Part shown: positions 35,901 through 50,900 of the stretch, in pieces
Numbering within the stretch: position 1 is the stretch's first letter
Layout: every line of letters starts with the position of its first letter
Assembly: GCF_963678635.1 (NCBI RefSeq)
Contig: NC_087062.1
Span: 41,678,395 to 41,742,394 of the forward strand
Direction: 5' to 3'
DNA length: 64,000 nt
DNA from: Symsagittifera roscoffensis
Lineage: Eukaryota; Xenacoelomorpha; Acoela; Convolutidae
The notes under the pieces: model-generated
The model's database searches: none
What the model saw: only the letters and a program-made list of their open reading frames with translations
What the model was told of the DNA's origin: nothing
Program-made: the position numbers and the translations under genes

Positions 35901-38900
35901 ATACAAATATAACATGGAAATCGGCCGAAAAAAAATGAAAGACACTGAGTCACCAAAAAATATCACTCAAGTTCAATTTGAGGACGCATGTCAAAAAACA
36001 GTATGTTCAGCATTAAATTAGCATTGAGAAAAAACTTATTGAGCGACAACTAAGCGAACAATACTTGAGCAGACGCCCGTTGAGCCGGAAAAAAATTTCA
36101 AAAAACAATTGGCGATAAAGTTTATTTTAATAAATCTAATGCTTCACGACGCACACAAACTAAAGAAAACCTATTTTTGCCTTATAAAAGACATTTTATT
36201 ACAAAGCGATATAAAAAGTATATAAAATAACCTACTTTGTATAATAAAGTTCAAACTCTTTCCCGTCATTTGCATTTTTGTTATTTGTGACATCAATTTT
36301 CTTTCCGAAAAGCAACTGAGTTTAAAAAAAACTGTCCAGCCGCAAAAACACATTCATCAACATGGGTATGAATAAAAACCACACGACCGAAGAAAAAAAT
36401 TCATTTAAATTGGTATCACTTTGAACGATCAAAAAAACTTTAAAGCTAAAGTTAAAAAAGAAAATTGCGCACCCCTCAGGAAGGCACATAAACGAATTAA
36501 AACCTATTTTTGACATTTAAACGACCTAATATGAGGAAATTAAAGCAATATAACCTAACCTATAACTTTTCAGCCGTAACTGTACAGAAACAGGGTGGCG
36601 TCCCGCATGCTTGAGGGACAGCATGCTTAAAATTAATTTTAGCTTACTTTCAACCAATCAGAATTGAGTATTCAAAATCTCAAAGTAAATCGCAAAAATC
36701 TCAAAGTAAGAAAATAAATCCTGGCCATTAGTAATAATATTGACCGATTAGATAATAAGCAGATGAGTTTTCAAGACTGAAAACTTCTATGATTTTGAAC
36801 TCATTAATCTTGATGATTATCTGAATAGTAATGCGGTTTTAACCCGCAATTTGTAATATTTTTGATTATTTTCCACTGATTTAATACATTTTCTGTTAAT
36901 ATTGACTTCGATTTTGTGAGAAAGGCATTTAGCCAATAGAAACGCTTAGCGATTTTGATTGGTTGAAATTTTTCAAGCATTCGGTCCCTCAAGCATTAGA
37001 ACCCTCCCCCAGAAACAGCCATTGGAGTTAAATTACCATGAAGCACTTAATCTAAAAGATTTCATGAGGAACAAAGTCTATTACAAATGCAAAAACCTCG
37101 CTAATAGCTAAGATATATAAATATCTTCTTACAACAAGAATTAAATCCTCTTTTCCCACCATTTGCCATTAAAGAGATCAATTTTCTTTCCGAAAAGCAA
37201 CTGAATTTTAAAAAAAAGTAGACACAGAGCCGACACTGAGCTGAAATTGAAATCAAACAAACCTTGCAAAAAGCAGCCGAAAAAAATCCTTAAATTAATT
37301 ACAAGCATAATAAGAAACTTTACAAGATGCTTTCGGGGTGCGTGAACTAAGCAAACACAATAAGCAGACCGGCTATAGTCCAAAACAGTCAAAAATTTAG
37401 TTTGCAAAAAAATTTAACTCACGGGCTTTGTCGTCTCAAGCAACGCCAAATGAGCAGGATAGTCCTTGAATTTGGACAAAAGCAAGTAAAAAAAAAACGT
37501 GCGAATTCTGGGATCAATGTTATTTACGGGAGAGGGGAGTTAGTACCTGGTTGTAACACCCTTGCTAATCGCAAGAACAAAGAAACTAAACGCAAAAATA
37601 CAATTATCATACAACCACACAACCGTAACAGGAAAAATATTTTGTTCGGTATCACTTTGAACCAACATGAGAAACGAGTCTTTGGACAAGTAAGATGGCA
37701 CTTCGACAAAACGTATCTATAAGGTATCTGATTCCTAGATTATAATGATTGCGCGAAAGTAACACAAAAAATGAAAACTAAGATTGCGGAAATTGCAAGT
37801 AGCGTGGACGTTGACAAGTAGCAAAAGCTTGCTTCGATGGTCTTGAAATCGTCACGAGGATTATAATGCGCTTGAATCAAAGTTTAACGCGTATTTAATT
37901 GCAACCAAATGATTGGCCTTCTTCCGTCTTCCAAAAAAATGGCACACTGGAGAATTTAAACACGTAATTTAACAAACACATCCAACGGACAATTGAAAAA
38001 GAGTCAATGAACGCAAAGAAACAAAAAAAAATTACTTGTTTCTTGAAAAAAAAGTCAATTTTCTTTTTTCAAACACAACATTATACGGACTTGATGCTCT
38101 TTGAAATTCCAGAATAATTTATGACTGGCATTTCTTTGATAAAACCAACCTAATTTGAGAAAACTGGATTTTTAGTAAAAGTTTTCTTCTGCAGAGAAAT
38201 CTAAAAATTAAATTCCATTTTCTAAACTAGAAATCGATCACTTTTTTGCCATTTCAGCTCTCATAATTCAAGAGTGCATTTTCCCTACCTTTTAGCAAAA
38301 GAACTTGAATCGAGCTCGAAAACAAAAAAGCCGCTATGTAAACAAAACACTAGATCTATCAAAATGAATGAGGCTAGTTTCGAATAAAAATCAAGCCAAG
38401 ACAATTGAATGAAAAACTAATATCGGAAAAAAGTAACCAAGCAGTAGTAAAGCCAAAAATACCTTAGCACAAACGTAACAAAGCCCAAAATACCTAAGCA
38501 GAACCCTTTTAAGCCAACCAAAAATCAACAAGATTTAAAACTTTTAAATAATTATCAAGTCCCGCTCACCCTCAAAACACACAAACTCTAAAATTTGATT
38601 CGCTCGTCAAATTAAACATTATAAGGTCACTAATCTGACATAATATAGACCAAAACTTTTTAAGCCCAAAAAAGAAACAGAAAAAAGTCACCCTTAAAAA
38701 TATGCACAGAACTTTTTTCGAACGTCGAGCGACGCTTTATCAGGCCATAAGCCAATATTAAGTAGGCCAAGGCCTATCAAGCCGAAAAAAATTCAGTTGG
38801 TGAAATAACAACCAAAAAAACATAGCCTAGAGAAAGTTGGTATGAGTCAACGAACGCAAGTAAACAGAAAAAAAGAATGTCTTACTTTTTTTTTGAAAAA

Positions 38901-41900
38901 TCTCAATTTTCGTAATTTAAAGAATAAATAGATGCTAGATGCCCTAAAACCTCCTTAAGTTCTAGAAGAATTTATGATTGAAACTTTAATGAATACTTTA
39001 ACCCGATTTGAGAAAACTGGATCAAAATATAAATTTTTTATTCCTCTAGGAATCAGAAAATTAAATTCCACTTCTGTGACCTTTGAATTTTTTGCTGTTC
39101 GATAGTCAGTTTGCCTTCCTTTTAAAAAAGGAAATTATTTGAACTTAAAATTAAATCAAAAATCAAACCGTGAAAAAAAACATTTGAGCCTGAACAAATT
39201 TTACCGCAAGGCGACAACTCGCAATAAAAGACAACTCGTGTTAAAAGACAACTCGCAATGGACTCACCGCGGCAGTCGCTCCAACGTGTTGCGAGCTCTT
39301 CAAAAGAGGGTAGGAAATAATAAAAAAATTTAGAACCATTTATCCACAATGGCGACCTCAAACCAATCAAATGTTGCTCACCATCATCAATTACTACCTG
39401 CCCAGTTTAACCTGAAAACATACATCCCTCAAACCACTCTTTTTTATCACCATCATCCCCAAACTTCCGTAATATCCGTTCCGACAATACTTAGACTTAT
39501 GGTCCCGGAAGAGAAGTTATCCCACAAAACACAGCAGATGCATCTTTTACCACTTTAACCGAACTTAAAGAACTTTGTTTCACTTCTCAAAAGTAGCAAA
39601 ACTGAGCTTCGCACCACTTGCAATACAAAAGCCACCGGAATCGATGAAAAAATTGACAAAATGCCAAAAAACAACACCCAAAATTTTGAACTGTTTGCCT
39701 CAAAATGAAACTCATTTTGATGAAAACCTGTGGCAGCACACATCACCCACTATTGAATTAGCTAAAAAAAACTTCGAATTGCGCTACAAGATATTGAATG
39801 GATGAAAAGACGGAAATCAAAAAAATTTTGAAAAATTAAGTTCAGAAAAAATGGGAAAAACACCAGCTAAAAAATCTTGGATTAAAAAAACATGGTTTTA
39901 TTGGATAAAATACAAAAAACAGCTTTAAAAAATTGGAAATCGTTTACCGAGCGGCAGCAAAGACAAAAAATTTTGGGTCGAAACCTGTTGAGCCGGAAAA
40001 AAAAAACGGTTGTAAAAAAAATTCATAAGTTGAAAGTTTTTACAACCCATCGATGCTGACAACCATATTGCTATGCGAATATATTTTACCCTCGGGACTA
40101 CGCAATAGGAATTGACTAAGCCGAAATAACATAAACTGATTAAAAATTTTAAACAAATGAAAAAAAAATACGCTGACTGGGAAAAACTGAATGAGTAAAA
40201 CTTTGAGTCTACAAAACTTCGTAAGTGATGTACACCAATTATTAGTCTACATAATTGCTAAGAGATGCAACCCAATTGAGACGCATTAGCAGTGCCAGTC
40301 AATTTAAATAAAAAAGAAATCTACCAACTAACATGCCTCAATTTATAGAGCGGACGAATTTTAACTAGTAACGAAAAAGTTCATTAAAAACATCCGACCC
40401 TGCCCAAGTTTGAACCCGCATATTTTGTTGCGGGTCTCCTTCCCTACCTCTACGCTACAGATCCATGATACCTTGAAGCTACAGTGCTGTTTGTAATATA
40501 ATAGTGTGTTAATAACCTTCGCGTTGGCTGTACTTAATAGCTGGTTATTGATCAAAATGAACACTTTCAAAATGAACACATTCTGTCGCAACAATATTTG
40601 AGACTTAGGTTGGAAAAAAAGAGTTCATACTATCATTCAATCGACTCTTAAAAAATTCTTTGATTAGGCCGGCTACTTAAAATGTTGAGCAAAGATTGTC
40701 AACTCTGAGTGGTCGGAGCAAAAAAAATAGTAACTAACATTAGAGATGTTTGAAAGGAGTGCGTGTTTGTGGAACACGTGCACCATCACTCTGTAGCACA
40801 CTTCGTCAGGGGATACAGTCATAAATACTGGCTGTATGTCCTCCATGGACCCCATGTTACCATCCATCACTGGCACTTTCACGAATTTCTGCAACATGTC
40901 CACCAGGAGATTCTCCGCATATCGAATCACCACCGCCATTTCACTCTAGAAGCACAAAAAGTTACATCTATGTAGCAAAAACAACTTTCAGACAACAAAT
41001 AATAAGTTGTCAATTACAATGCCCCGAACTATTTTTTTGCGAGCCTAAGATTATATTTACCCGAAGAGTTGAAATGATACGCGCATTTACAAATAGATTA
41101 ACTGTTAACGTAACGATTTGTAACCGATGACACAAATTTCTTTGCAGAAAATTTAGATTAACTCATATTTTATGTAACAGTAAAATCAATCTGAGATTTA
41201 GCAACATAATTAAGAAAAAAATTACCCAGATTTTTTTTTAGTTGACCCAAATGAATGTCGACAATAAGATCCTCAAGTGATGCGGATGATTCAAAGAGGG
41301 GCAGAGGAGAGTAAAATCTGGAGCGCAGCACCATATGCGAAGCTCAACATTCAACTCACCATTCTAAACTCGACAAACGCTGGCAGGAGCATGTACCACA
41401 TTGTGTAACAGTTCATATGAAGATACGCCACCCACTTTCTAGCCTCCAATGTAGAAATTCCACCTGTCTGTTCAATGTGTGGAGCACTGATCAGATTAGT
41501 ATCGACTTTCATGGATGCATCGTACAGATCTTTAGCATTGCTCTGTGCAGCTTTTTTCTCTGCAGGTGTTCTCCAGATTCCAGCATCCGAAGCCGCAACA
41601 TTACCCGCTATGTATCTACTGTGAATTGGCGTGGCCAAAGCACTACTCGCAGTTGCTACACTATTTTGACTCAATTTTCCCGACGCAGAGTCATCTGGAT
41701 AGACTGTAAACAATGAAGGATCGAGTTTAGGAAACAAACCGTCGTAATCATAAGAAACACTTGGATCTTGAGGCTCAGGTGGCGCTACAAATTTACAATG
41801 TTCAACTAGGAGGGTATTGTCGATCTCCAGTAAACGCGCATCCTCTTCTTTTTCGGAGCACTGGTCAAAAAACACGATGTAGTTATTTGTATAGTCATCC

Positions 41901-44900
41901 ATAGATGAAGAATAATTCATCACATGCGATCTCAAGTGAATGAAATGGGCGAACGAATGCGTGTTGCAGAAGTCGTTATAAAACGGTTTGCTTGATTTAT
42001 GATACTTGAGAAATTCGTTCATGTCAAATAAGTCTGTAAAATTATGGAATCCCGACGATGCATCGGGTGTTCCAATATTGCTGTCATCGATTCCTGGTCT
42101 CAAGAAGTTCTGGTATCCCTTCATGATTTGCGTCATGAACTTCAAAAACGCTTCCTGACATTTCAATTCCATGGCGTAGCGTTTGCGTCTTATCGCTGTA
42201 CTTTCCCCTTGGACACTGAACTCGCAGCCTCGGTTGCCATAGATGTCTGGGTTAGCGTCAATTTCACGGTGACAATCGCTCAAAGCCTTCTTGAGATTTT
42301 TAAATGCTTTCTAAATAAATGCGATTTTTTATTCTATTTTATGTGACTTTGACAGTTACAACATTACTTTAAATTTTAACATTAAATTTAATTTACCTTT
42401 GGAAGAAGTTTTTCAGCTTTCTGATTCTTCCTTTCTTCAGATCTAATAAATAAAATTAGCGATTCCAATAAAACACGTCTTGAGTATAATGGATTAAATA
42501 TAAATATTATCCACTTGACTAGAATTACAAAGTAATCTTAGGTACCTTTGAATCTGCACTGTGTTCAAATCCACGAAGCAAATCTGTTTTCTTCCTTCGG
42601 GAGACAACAAGTCGTATTGATCCAGGGCATCATAAGTTTGATTGTCAATACCTAAAATATTCCAGATTTCATCCTCTCCGGCTAGAATTTGCAAAAAAGC
42701 ACACATTCATTACAATCATGAGTAAACTGTGTAAAATGAACAGAAAAAGCGGACTAATTTTATATTTAATTGACAAATTTTCGTGCTACTGGCTTTTTTG
42801 TTATTAAAAATGGTAACGTTACTTCTTTTTAGCAAATGAAATTGATACAAGATTGAAAAGATCAGAAGTCAAACCACAAAAGATCAAATTTGGCGTGTAT
42901 AAACTTTAAGACAAAAAATAAGCGCGACCTATAGAAGTGCCTTCACTGCATTCATTGACACAGAATAAGTTTCGAACATATCAATATTCTACTAGACAAT
43001 TTTCAGCGAAAAGGTTTGAAGGGCAAAATTTCGCGCCATAACCGAAACCTTCTGTTAATTTGATTGCACCATATGTCCTAGTAGTCTACAAACTCCACTC
43101 ACAAAACATAGCAAACAGAAGGTTGGAAAAAAGAGTTAAAGAACAATGAAACCGAAAAAAAAGTGACTGGTTATTTTAAAAAAGCTTCAATTTTCGAACT
43201 TTTAAAAAAATATATTTATGCCCTTAAAATTCTGAATTTCACAAACAATTTGTAATTGGTGCTCTTTTGATAAAAACTAACCTAATTTGAGAAAAATGGA
43301 TCAGTAGGTAAAGTTTTTATTTTGCTGAGAAATCTGATAAATGAACTCCATTTTCGAAGTCGATCACGTTTTTCATAACCTTTACATTTTTGGTGTTCAA
43401 TAGTGGATTTTGCCTTCCTTTTAACAAGGGAAATGAGGTGAACTTGAAAAAAAAACAACCAGTAATATGGTCAAAAGTCAAAATTAACCGTAAACCATTT
43501 AAAGATTTTTTCCTGAAAAAAAAACACAATAAAATCACCAAGACCTATATATAAGAGTACTCACTATGTACTCACTCTAAGAAAATTTACCCAATTTAAG
43601 AAAACTGGATGAAAATGTGAACTTTTTAATCCTCTGAGAAATCTAAAAACTAAAAACCACTTTCGAAACTCGAATTCATTCGGTTTTTTTTTGCGTAATT
43701 TCCGCTTTCGTCATTGGAGAGCGCAATTCACCTAACTTTTAGCCGACGAACTTGAATTGAACTCAATAAGCTTATTTCCAGAAGCGCATTCATCAAGTGC
43801 ATTGCTTATTTTAAGCAATGAAGAGCTGATCAAATTTGGTTTTCGTTGACATATTTTACCTAAATGCAAAGATATTGAGGGCAAATGACAGATTTGAAGA
43901 GCCTGCATGTTTTAAATTGTTTGAATAATAGTTAAAAGCGTCTACGGCGTTTTGACAACCACACTTGGGCTTGTTTCCTGGTTACTGCCGCATGGGCTCA
44001 ATTAGGTGTCGTTTAGCCCCCGTCTAGTGACCGCTAAGCCCCCAATCAGTTCTACTGATGTTAAAGAGGGCGCAAGGGGTGGTACACAGTTAATAGAAGC
44101 AGTAACCATAAAGTGAACAAGTTCAAGTTTTGTTTTGAAACCGAATATGGGCGCCAACGACTAGCGAGTTTCAGAAATTTTGGGGGATGAATTTTAACTT
44201 TTATCTTATTTGAATTGGTTTTATACCGGCTACGATTGAACAATCTTTTTAAATATTGATGCAGAGCTAGCACCTTATGTCAATAACCTGTCTAGATAAT
44301 GCCATTAATCTGCTGCATTATGTTTATTCAAACTAACAATTTGTTTTCTTATGTTTTTTGAACTATTTTTTTTTTTCACTTTCACTTAAGATCACAAATT
44401 TTGTATTTCATTGTTAAAACAGGCAGTTCTTTTCAGGGTTCATTAAAAGTCACCTCACTGTTTCTGGTGCTTTATGTTAAGTTTCTTATATATGCATATC
44501 TACCATTAACAATGAAAAAAATTCTTCTTATAAATGCAATATAAATGCAATAATATGTATGATGCACTTCTGTAGTTATTACAGCATTTTAAGACATTTC
44601 CTGGAAAAAAACTCATCAAGACCTATATAAGTGAAAATTAATTCGCTCTTTTAAACTTCATTAATAGTGGTAACTGCTAAAATTTACCTGGTAAATGTAA
44701 ATAAACTTTGGAGCAACAACTGTTCCGTTTAGCCATTTTTGATCTTCACACAAAATTTAATTTCAACTATTGACTTCAACAATGGAAATTATATTACAAA
44801 TGAAGAAAGTGCTGCGGGCTAAAGAAGTTAGTATATTTAAACTCAAAATAACCTTATAACTACGAAAAACTTGTGGTCGCTTTCAGAAAGAGAATTTATT

Positions 44901-47900
44901 TGATGTATTACACAACATCATCAACATCGAGTTTAAAAGGTCAAAAAAGTACCTATGAGGGCACATCCGGGACACTCTGCCGACATGACCATTTCACGCG
45001 CACATCTCGGAATGTAAGTGCCAGTCCACTTGAGGGGAAACATGGCAGCACAAAGTGTCTCCATGACAGTTGTGAGAATTGAGGGACGCAGACAGTGGAA
45101 CACAATTCTTGCCTCCAGCAGAACAAGAGTGAATAGTTCAATCGCATTCTCCCAGCCGATGTTACGAAGCAGCGTTATGAATGAGCAGCCCCTAAAATAC
45201 AAATTATACAAACTAAAAATAAGAAAACTCTTCGGCTTTCTCAGTGTCCCACATCCACCTCCGATTAGAAATGAAAATTTTGTCTCGCTTCGCACACATA
45301 AATCCCCAACATAAGCTGAAAAATATTTTATATGTCAAAAGCCAATAATATATCAGACTACTGGAGGATGGCTACTGCCTGCTTACTTCTGAGGTAGAGA
45401 AGAACACGGGGATGGCCACGTCAGTTCAATCTTTCGGTGTCCAAAGTCGGCAATTATCAATGGTTTGTCCAGACTAGGACTGGGCACATCATACATGAAG
45501 AACGAAATCAGTCTTTCTACCGGTACCGGACCTCGGTCTCCAGGAGTGGAACAGAACCCGTATATAAACATCAGAAACTCCTTGATTGCTTGGAAGAAGG
45601 GCTTCCTCGATAGCAAACAAATGCACTTTTCACACTGAAGCAGCATCATTCTCACGTTAATATCATCTAAGTTTCGATTTCGGAGACTGTTTTTCGTCTG
45701 ATCATCATTGTCCAGTTTACTGGGAGATCCCAAATCTTTCAGAGCTGTTAGTTGCTCATATGTCAGTTTCGATACATTTTTGAATTCTTCGTAAAACGTT
45801 AGAGCCGCACCGTACATCTAAATATGCGAACAATGATGGGATGTGAACAAATTAGAACAAAATAATAAAAACCAGAAAAACTTACCGTTACTCCTAACTG
45901 ATTTGTCAGTAAAAATGTTGAGAAACTAGGTACTGCAACATTCCTGGTTCCGAAAGGTTCCCAATACTGAATACTTGCTCCGTTTGGCATAGCAATGTTA
46001 GCACAGTCGCGTTCTATTGGCGACAACTCAAAATTCCTCGCATCTATCAACGGGAACCTGCTAATTACTGTCGGCGCGTAGACCAAACTTGGAGGTTGGA
46101 TCACTGATTTCTTGTAGCAAAGGTACACTTCAGCCGCGGTCAGAGACCCCTTATTTATATTCTTGCTCACAACGTAGAACGAGTGCGGAACAGCATCACC
46201 CTTCTTAGGAAAGATAACTGCGATGTCTGTGATTGCCAACATTGGCATCTCGTCTGTCGATTTCCATCGTCGGCAAGTTATGTAGGTCCTCTGGCCTCCC
46301 ACGGCCGATTTGACGTTCACGTAGCCTGGTCTTCCATAGTAAGACTGGTAGATTTGCTCACAATCCTTCCGCAGTTCTTCCCTGCCTTCGTACAAAACAC
46401 TAGAATCAACAAAAATTTTATTAAATTTAACCTCATAGCAGCTAATAAAATAAAAAACTCGAATATTTAGACACGAATGAAGTTGTGGAAAAACGGTTGA
46501 TTTTCAAAAGAGTTGTTAAAGTATTTCTGAGAAGTGACTGTAAAAAAAGTTGCTTACTGGAAAAAAAACCTTTCCCCGATAATGCACTTGATCTGGCAAG
46601 TGTAATTATGGGTCCATTGACCATAGCTGTTATCGTATTCGTTACATTGCCTCGACAACGAAGGAGAAGCACATTCGGCTTTCTGGCAAAATGGCAAAGC
46701 AGAGCTTTGCACCATTTCCGATACCGCGCAAACGTAGCTTGGCAAGCCAACAAAAAAGTGCAAAAGTTCCCAAGAAAATTTCATACGTTAATCTTGATTT
46801 GTGTCGACTGAAGTTCATTTTGAAGAACTTATTTCAGGAAAAACAAATTACGGCTAATAAAAGCATTGAAAAGAAATATACGAGGCGGTTAAAAACGTAT
46901 TACACTAGGCAGATACAAAAAATATTTCCTTATAAATTTGCCTGTTAAACGTTCAAGACTTGAAATTTGAATTACTTTACCAGCTACATATACAACGCCA
47001 AAAGCAATATATTATGCCTGGAGGGAGATCCTAAAGAGCAGTACTGCTCATAGAGTAGGATATCCTGGAGAGTAAAGAGAACACAGCCAGCATCAACTCA
47101 ACAAACAAAATAAATTAAGGGCTGAAATTAAAAAACAGTTTATAGAGGTCTTGATTGTCTTTTAGGTAAATTTGAAAAAACTGTTTATAGAGTATCAAAC
47201 AACTCTTTTCTGATATTTCATGTATATTAACAGGTATCAAGTCATTTTGCTTTAAATAGTTAAAAGCCTGCACAATTATAACTATAAGCGATCTCTGTTT
47301 AGCGGTAGTAGAAAATTTTGCCACTTTAGTTAAGCCTTTCGCTTTGCTCCTGGTACATGATCCACTTTTTTGGGAGTATATCTGAGACAGAAAACCATTT
47401 TTTCTGTCCGATCGCAATTCCATAAACAAGTACTTAAACATCTCAAAAAAGTATAAATCAAAAACAGTAAGCAATTTGTTTTCGTCCATAATTTCTTTAA
47501 TTGATTCATATCTACGTTTTAAAAAAATTGCTCTCAAGATTCTTTTTTGTAGTTTCATTATCTCGGTAAGGTGAGATTGGGATGTATTGCCGTATATTAA
47601 AAATCCATAAGTAATTGTAGGATTTACATATGCTTTGTAGAAAAAACATACCTAGCTTTCCAGACAATGCCACAAAATTTAGTTAACTTTTTGCACACAT
47701 GTTCAATGTGAAATTTGAAAGAAAGTTTCTTATCAACAAAAATGCCTAAATATTTACACACATTTGTAATTTGAACTGTAGTACCAAAAGCAAAGTAATT
47801 TTTTGAAAAGTTTTTACCAAATTTCATTATTTGAGTTTTACCAGGATTGACACAAAGTCCATTCGTTTTGAACCATCTATCCACTTTATTTAAAGAACTA

Positions 47901-50900
47901 TCAACGCTATCGCAACAATTTTTTTCTGCATTGCATATTGTAGTATCATCAGCAATCGAACAACCTCAGATCCTTCAGCAATTTTCGGAAGATCATTTAT
48001 ATATATTAAAAACAAAAACGGACCTAAAACTGACCCTTGTGGTACTCCACATGACATAGAGCGACTAAAAGATATTTTATTATCAGTTTGAACAAATTGA
48101 AACCGGTTTGCAAAGAAATTTTTCAGAAGACAAAAAATCCGGCCTCTTAAGCCGTATTTTTCCAATTTTGCCAAAAGAAGATCATGATTTATTGTATCAA
48201 ATGCTTTTTTGAGATCAACATGGCATGATTGACCAACCAATTTTTTGTTCCATTCCTCTCTAATAAATTCGGTGAATTCGATTAATGCGTCCACGCATGA
48301 CTTTTTCTTTTGAAATCCAAATTGTTTTTCATAAAGAATCTTCTGCTTGTTAGCAAAGTTATACATTCTATTGAATATTATCCTTTCGAAAATTTTGGCG
48401 AGTGAACTGAGTAAACTAATATGTCTATAATTTTCCAAAGATTCTTTTAAACCTCCCTTGAAAAGGGGAATAAGTTTTGCAACTTTTAAGCCTTGAGGAA
48501 AATAACCACTCTCAACACATTGGTTGAAAAAGCTGCAAATTCTTACAGAAAATACAGGGAGCGATAATTTTATAATTTTGTTATTTATGCCATCATGACC
48601 ATTTGAACCTTTATTTTTCATTATATAAATGGCATTTTCAATTTCCTTGTGGGTAATTTCATAAAAAACCATTAATTTTTCGATGCGATCTACATACCCA
48701 ACGCTTGTTTGTAATCAAATTCAGGATTTCTCAGTTTCTCACCAATTGAGGCAAAAAAATCATTAAAAATATCAGCAGCAGCAAAAAAACTCGTGTTTTT
48801 GGAGTTTCCTTTGCAAAATTCATTAAAGGCCTGGAACAGCGCTTTCGAATTTCTACCATTTCCAACTTTTTTGTCGTAATAAACTCTTTTTTCATTTCTT
48901 ATTACCTTGGTTGCTAAATTTCTAGCTTGAGAATATTTCAGTTTATTCAATTCAGTAGGATTTTGTACCCACTTACTGAAAAGCCGATCGCGGTTTTTGA
49001 GGATCTTTTTGGTTGAATCGGTAACCAATGACTGTTTTTGTGATTTCGGTTTCTCTAAGGGAGCAAAACGATCAACTGATGAAACTATGGATTCAACTAA
49101 CAGACATAATTTCTCATTGGGCTCACTAAGGTTATAAAATTTTGACAATTTGTTTTCTAAGAGTAACAAATATTTATAAATATTATCGTCACGGTAAAGA
49201 TTTTTACGATTTCTATAGCAGTAATCTTGCTTTTCTTGCGGACCAACATTCACGTAACCTGATATAATTACGGAAAAATGATCAGAAATAGTTGAATCCA
49301 GTGTTTTTACATTGGCGTCGAAATTAGCAATTAAATGATCAATACATTTACTCGATTTTGGAGCAATGCGAGTTGGATCTCTATCCAAAATATGAGCACC
49401 ACAGCTTTTAATTAGATTAATATAAGATTTGGAAATTGGCTTGCAATCTAAAGTGTCGATATCAAAATCTCCACAAACAAGAAAATTAGTTTTCAAAGCA
49501 TTTAAGTACAGAAAGTAATTCTCAAAGTGATTCAAAAAAACCTCATTTTTGCTCTGTGGGGGTTTATAGACAACGGAAATATTAGTCTTGACTGATTTAT
49601 ACACGATAGATATGTTGATGCATTCGAAATTAACCTCTACACTGTTTAACTGAAAATTCACATCGTCGCGCACATAAAACGCACATCCCCCACCTCGTTG
49701 ATATTTCCGGTGTTTAGAAATTAAGGGATGGTAGCCATCAAGATGATAGAGATTCAGATAATCATTATCACACAGCCAGGTTTCGCATAGCCCAATAATC
49801 AAAGGTTTTTGTTCTAACTGATTAATATCTATAACGAGTTGGCAATGATGGCATCTGAGGGAGCTTATATTTGAAAAATGCAAAAAACTGTCTTTTAAGT
49901 CGCCCATATGACTTTCTTCTACATTTCTCTCCATTTCAAAAAAAAATAAGACTTCAGTCAAGTTGATTGAAATTATTTGTTAGCTTCTTCTGTTACTGCT
50001 TTTTTTCTATATTGAGCGCTTCTGATTCATTTTCAATATTTAATTTCTTCGAGGCCTGATTATCAACATTCAATATTTCTGGCGATAAATTCCTCTCTGA
50101 CCATCTCGAAATACCAGGAGTTGAATTGGTATTTAGTTGAGCACCAGTATGGCGCCCAGTAATGAAGATTTTTTGAACTGCTTGAGGATAGTTGTGGTCT
50201 TGGCCGGTTTTGACTGATCTGTTTTTTGGCTGCAATTTTAGCTAGTTGTTCCACGCCAGCAAGACTATTTACACTTTGGGAATAAAATGAGCCATTTGGT
50301 CGTTGGCAAAAAACTTTCACTTGGCAGTTGAGTCGTAATAAGATTCATGTTATCGCATTTCCTTTTAATTTCCATATCTGATTTCGGCAACCGTTCATTT
50401 ATGAATAAACTTTTTCCCTGAACGCCCTTCTGCCCAGATAACATACGCCTCCTTCCGAAAATCTCATCTTTGTCCGAAAAATAGACAAATTTCAAAATGA
50501 TTGGAACATTCTTACCAGAATCCTTGCGCGTCGGAAGAGGATGACATGCCTTGACAGCTCCCGGTGATAATACATAGCCACCAAAGTAATGGTAAACTAG
50601 GTTGCACATGTCAGAAATCAGGTTGGGGGAGTATGGGTTGATATCAAAATTTGAAAAAATTAAGCAATCTTTGCTCGAATATCTTTCCTGAAAATTTACT
50701 CGCTTTTCGAGATCAAAAACATTGTTTTTAAGTCAATTATTTCCTGGGTTCTTTCATTTAATACATTTTCAAGAGAATCAACTCTTACCAAAAGGCTAGT
50801 GATAAAAGGAATCATTAATTTAGGGTCAATAATGGAATCTGGGGGAAGATTTTTCAACAAATCAACGTAATTTTTTGGATTATTTTCGGCCATTTTGATG

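Noticed and set aside
39349..39805. Small plus-strand gene (two short frames with HHH-rich and Lys-rich peptides)
   Set aside because: Short, broken by stops and frame changes, no known motif. It may be the debris of a transposon ORF1, but I cannot support a call.
46554..46784. Minus-strand Cys-rich frame upstream of DENND4 exon 3 as an extra exon
   Set aside because: Exon 2 joins exon 3 directly in phase with family-level continuity (PLTDIG-VLYEG), leaving no room for it.
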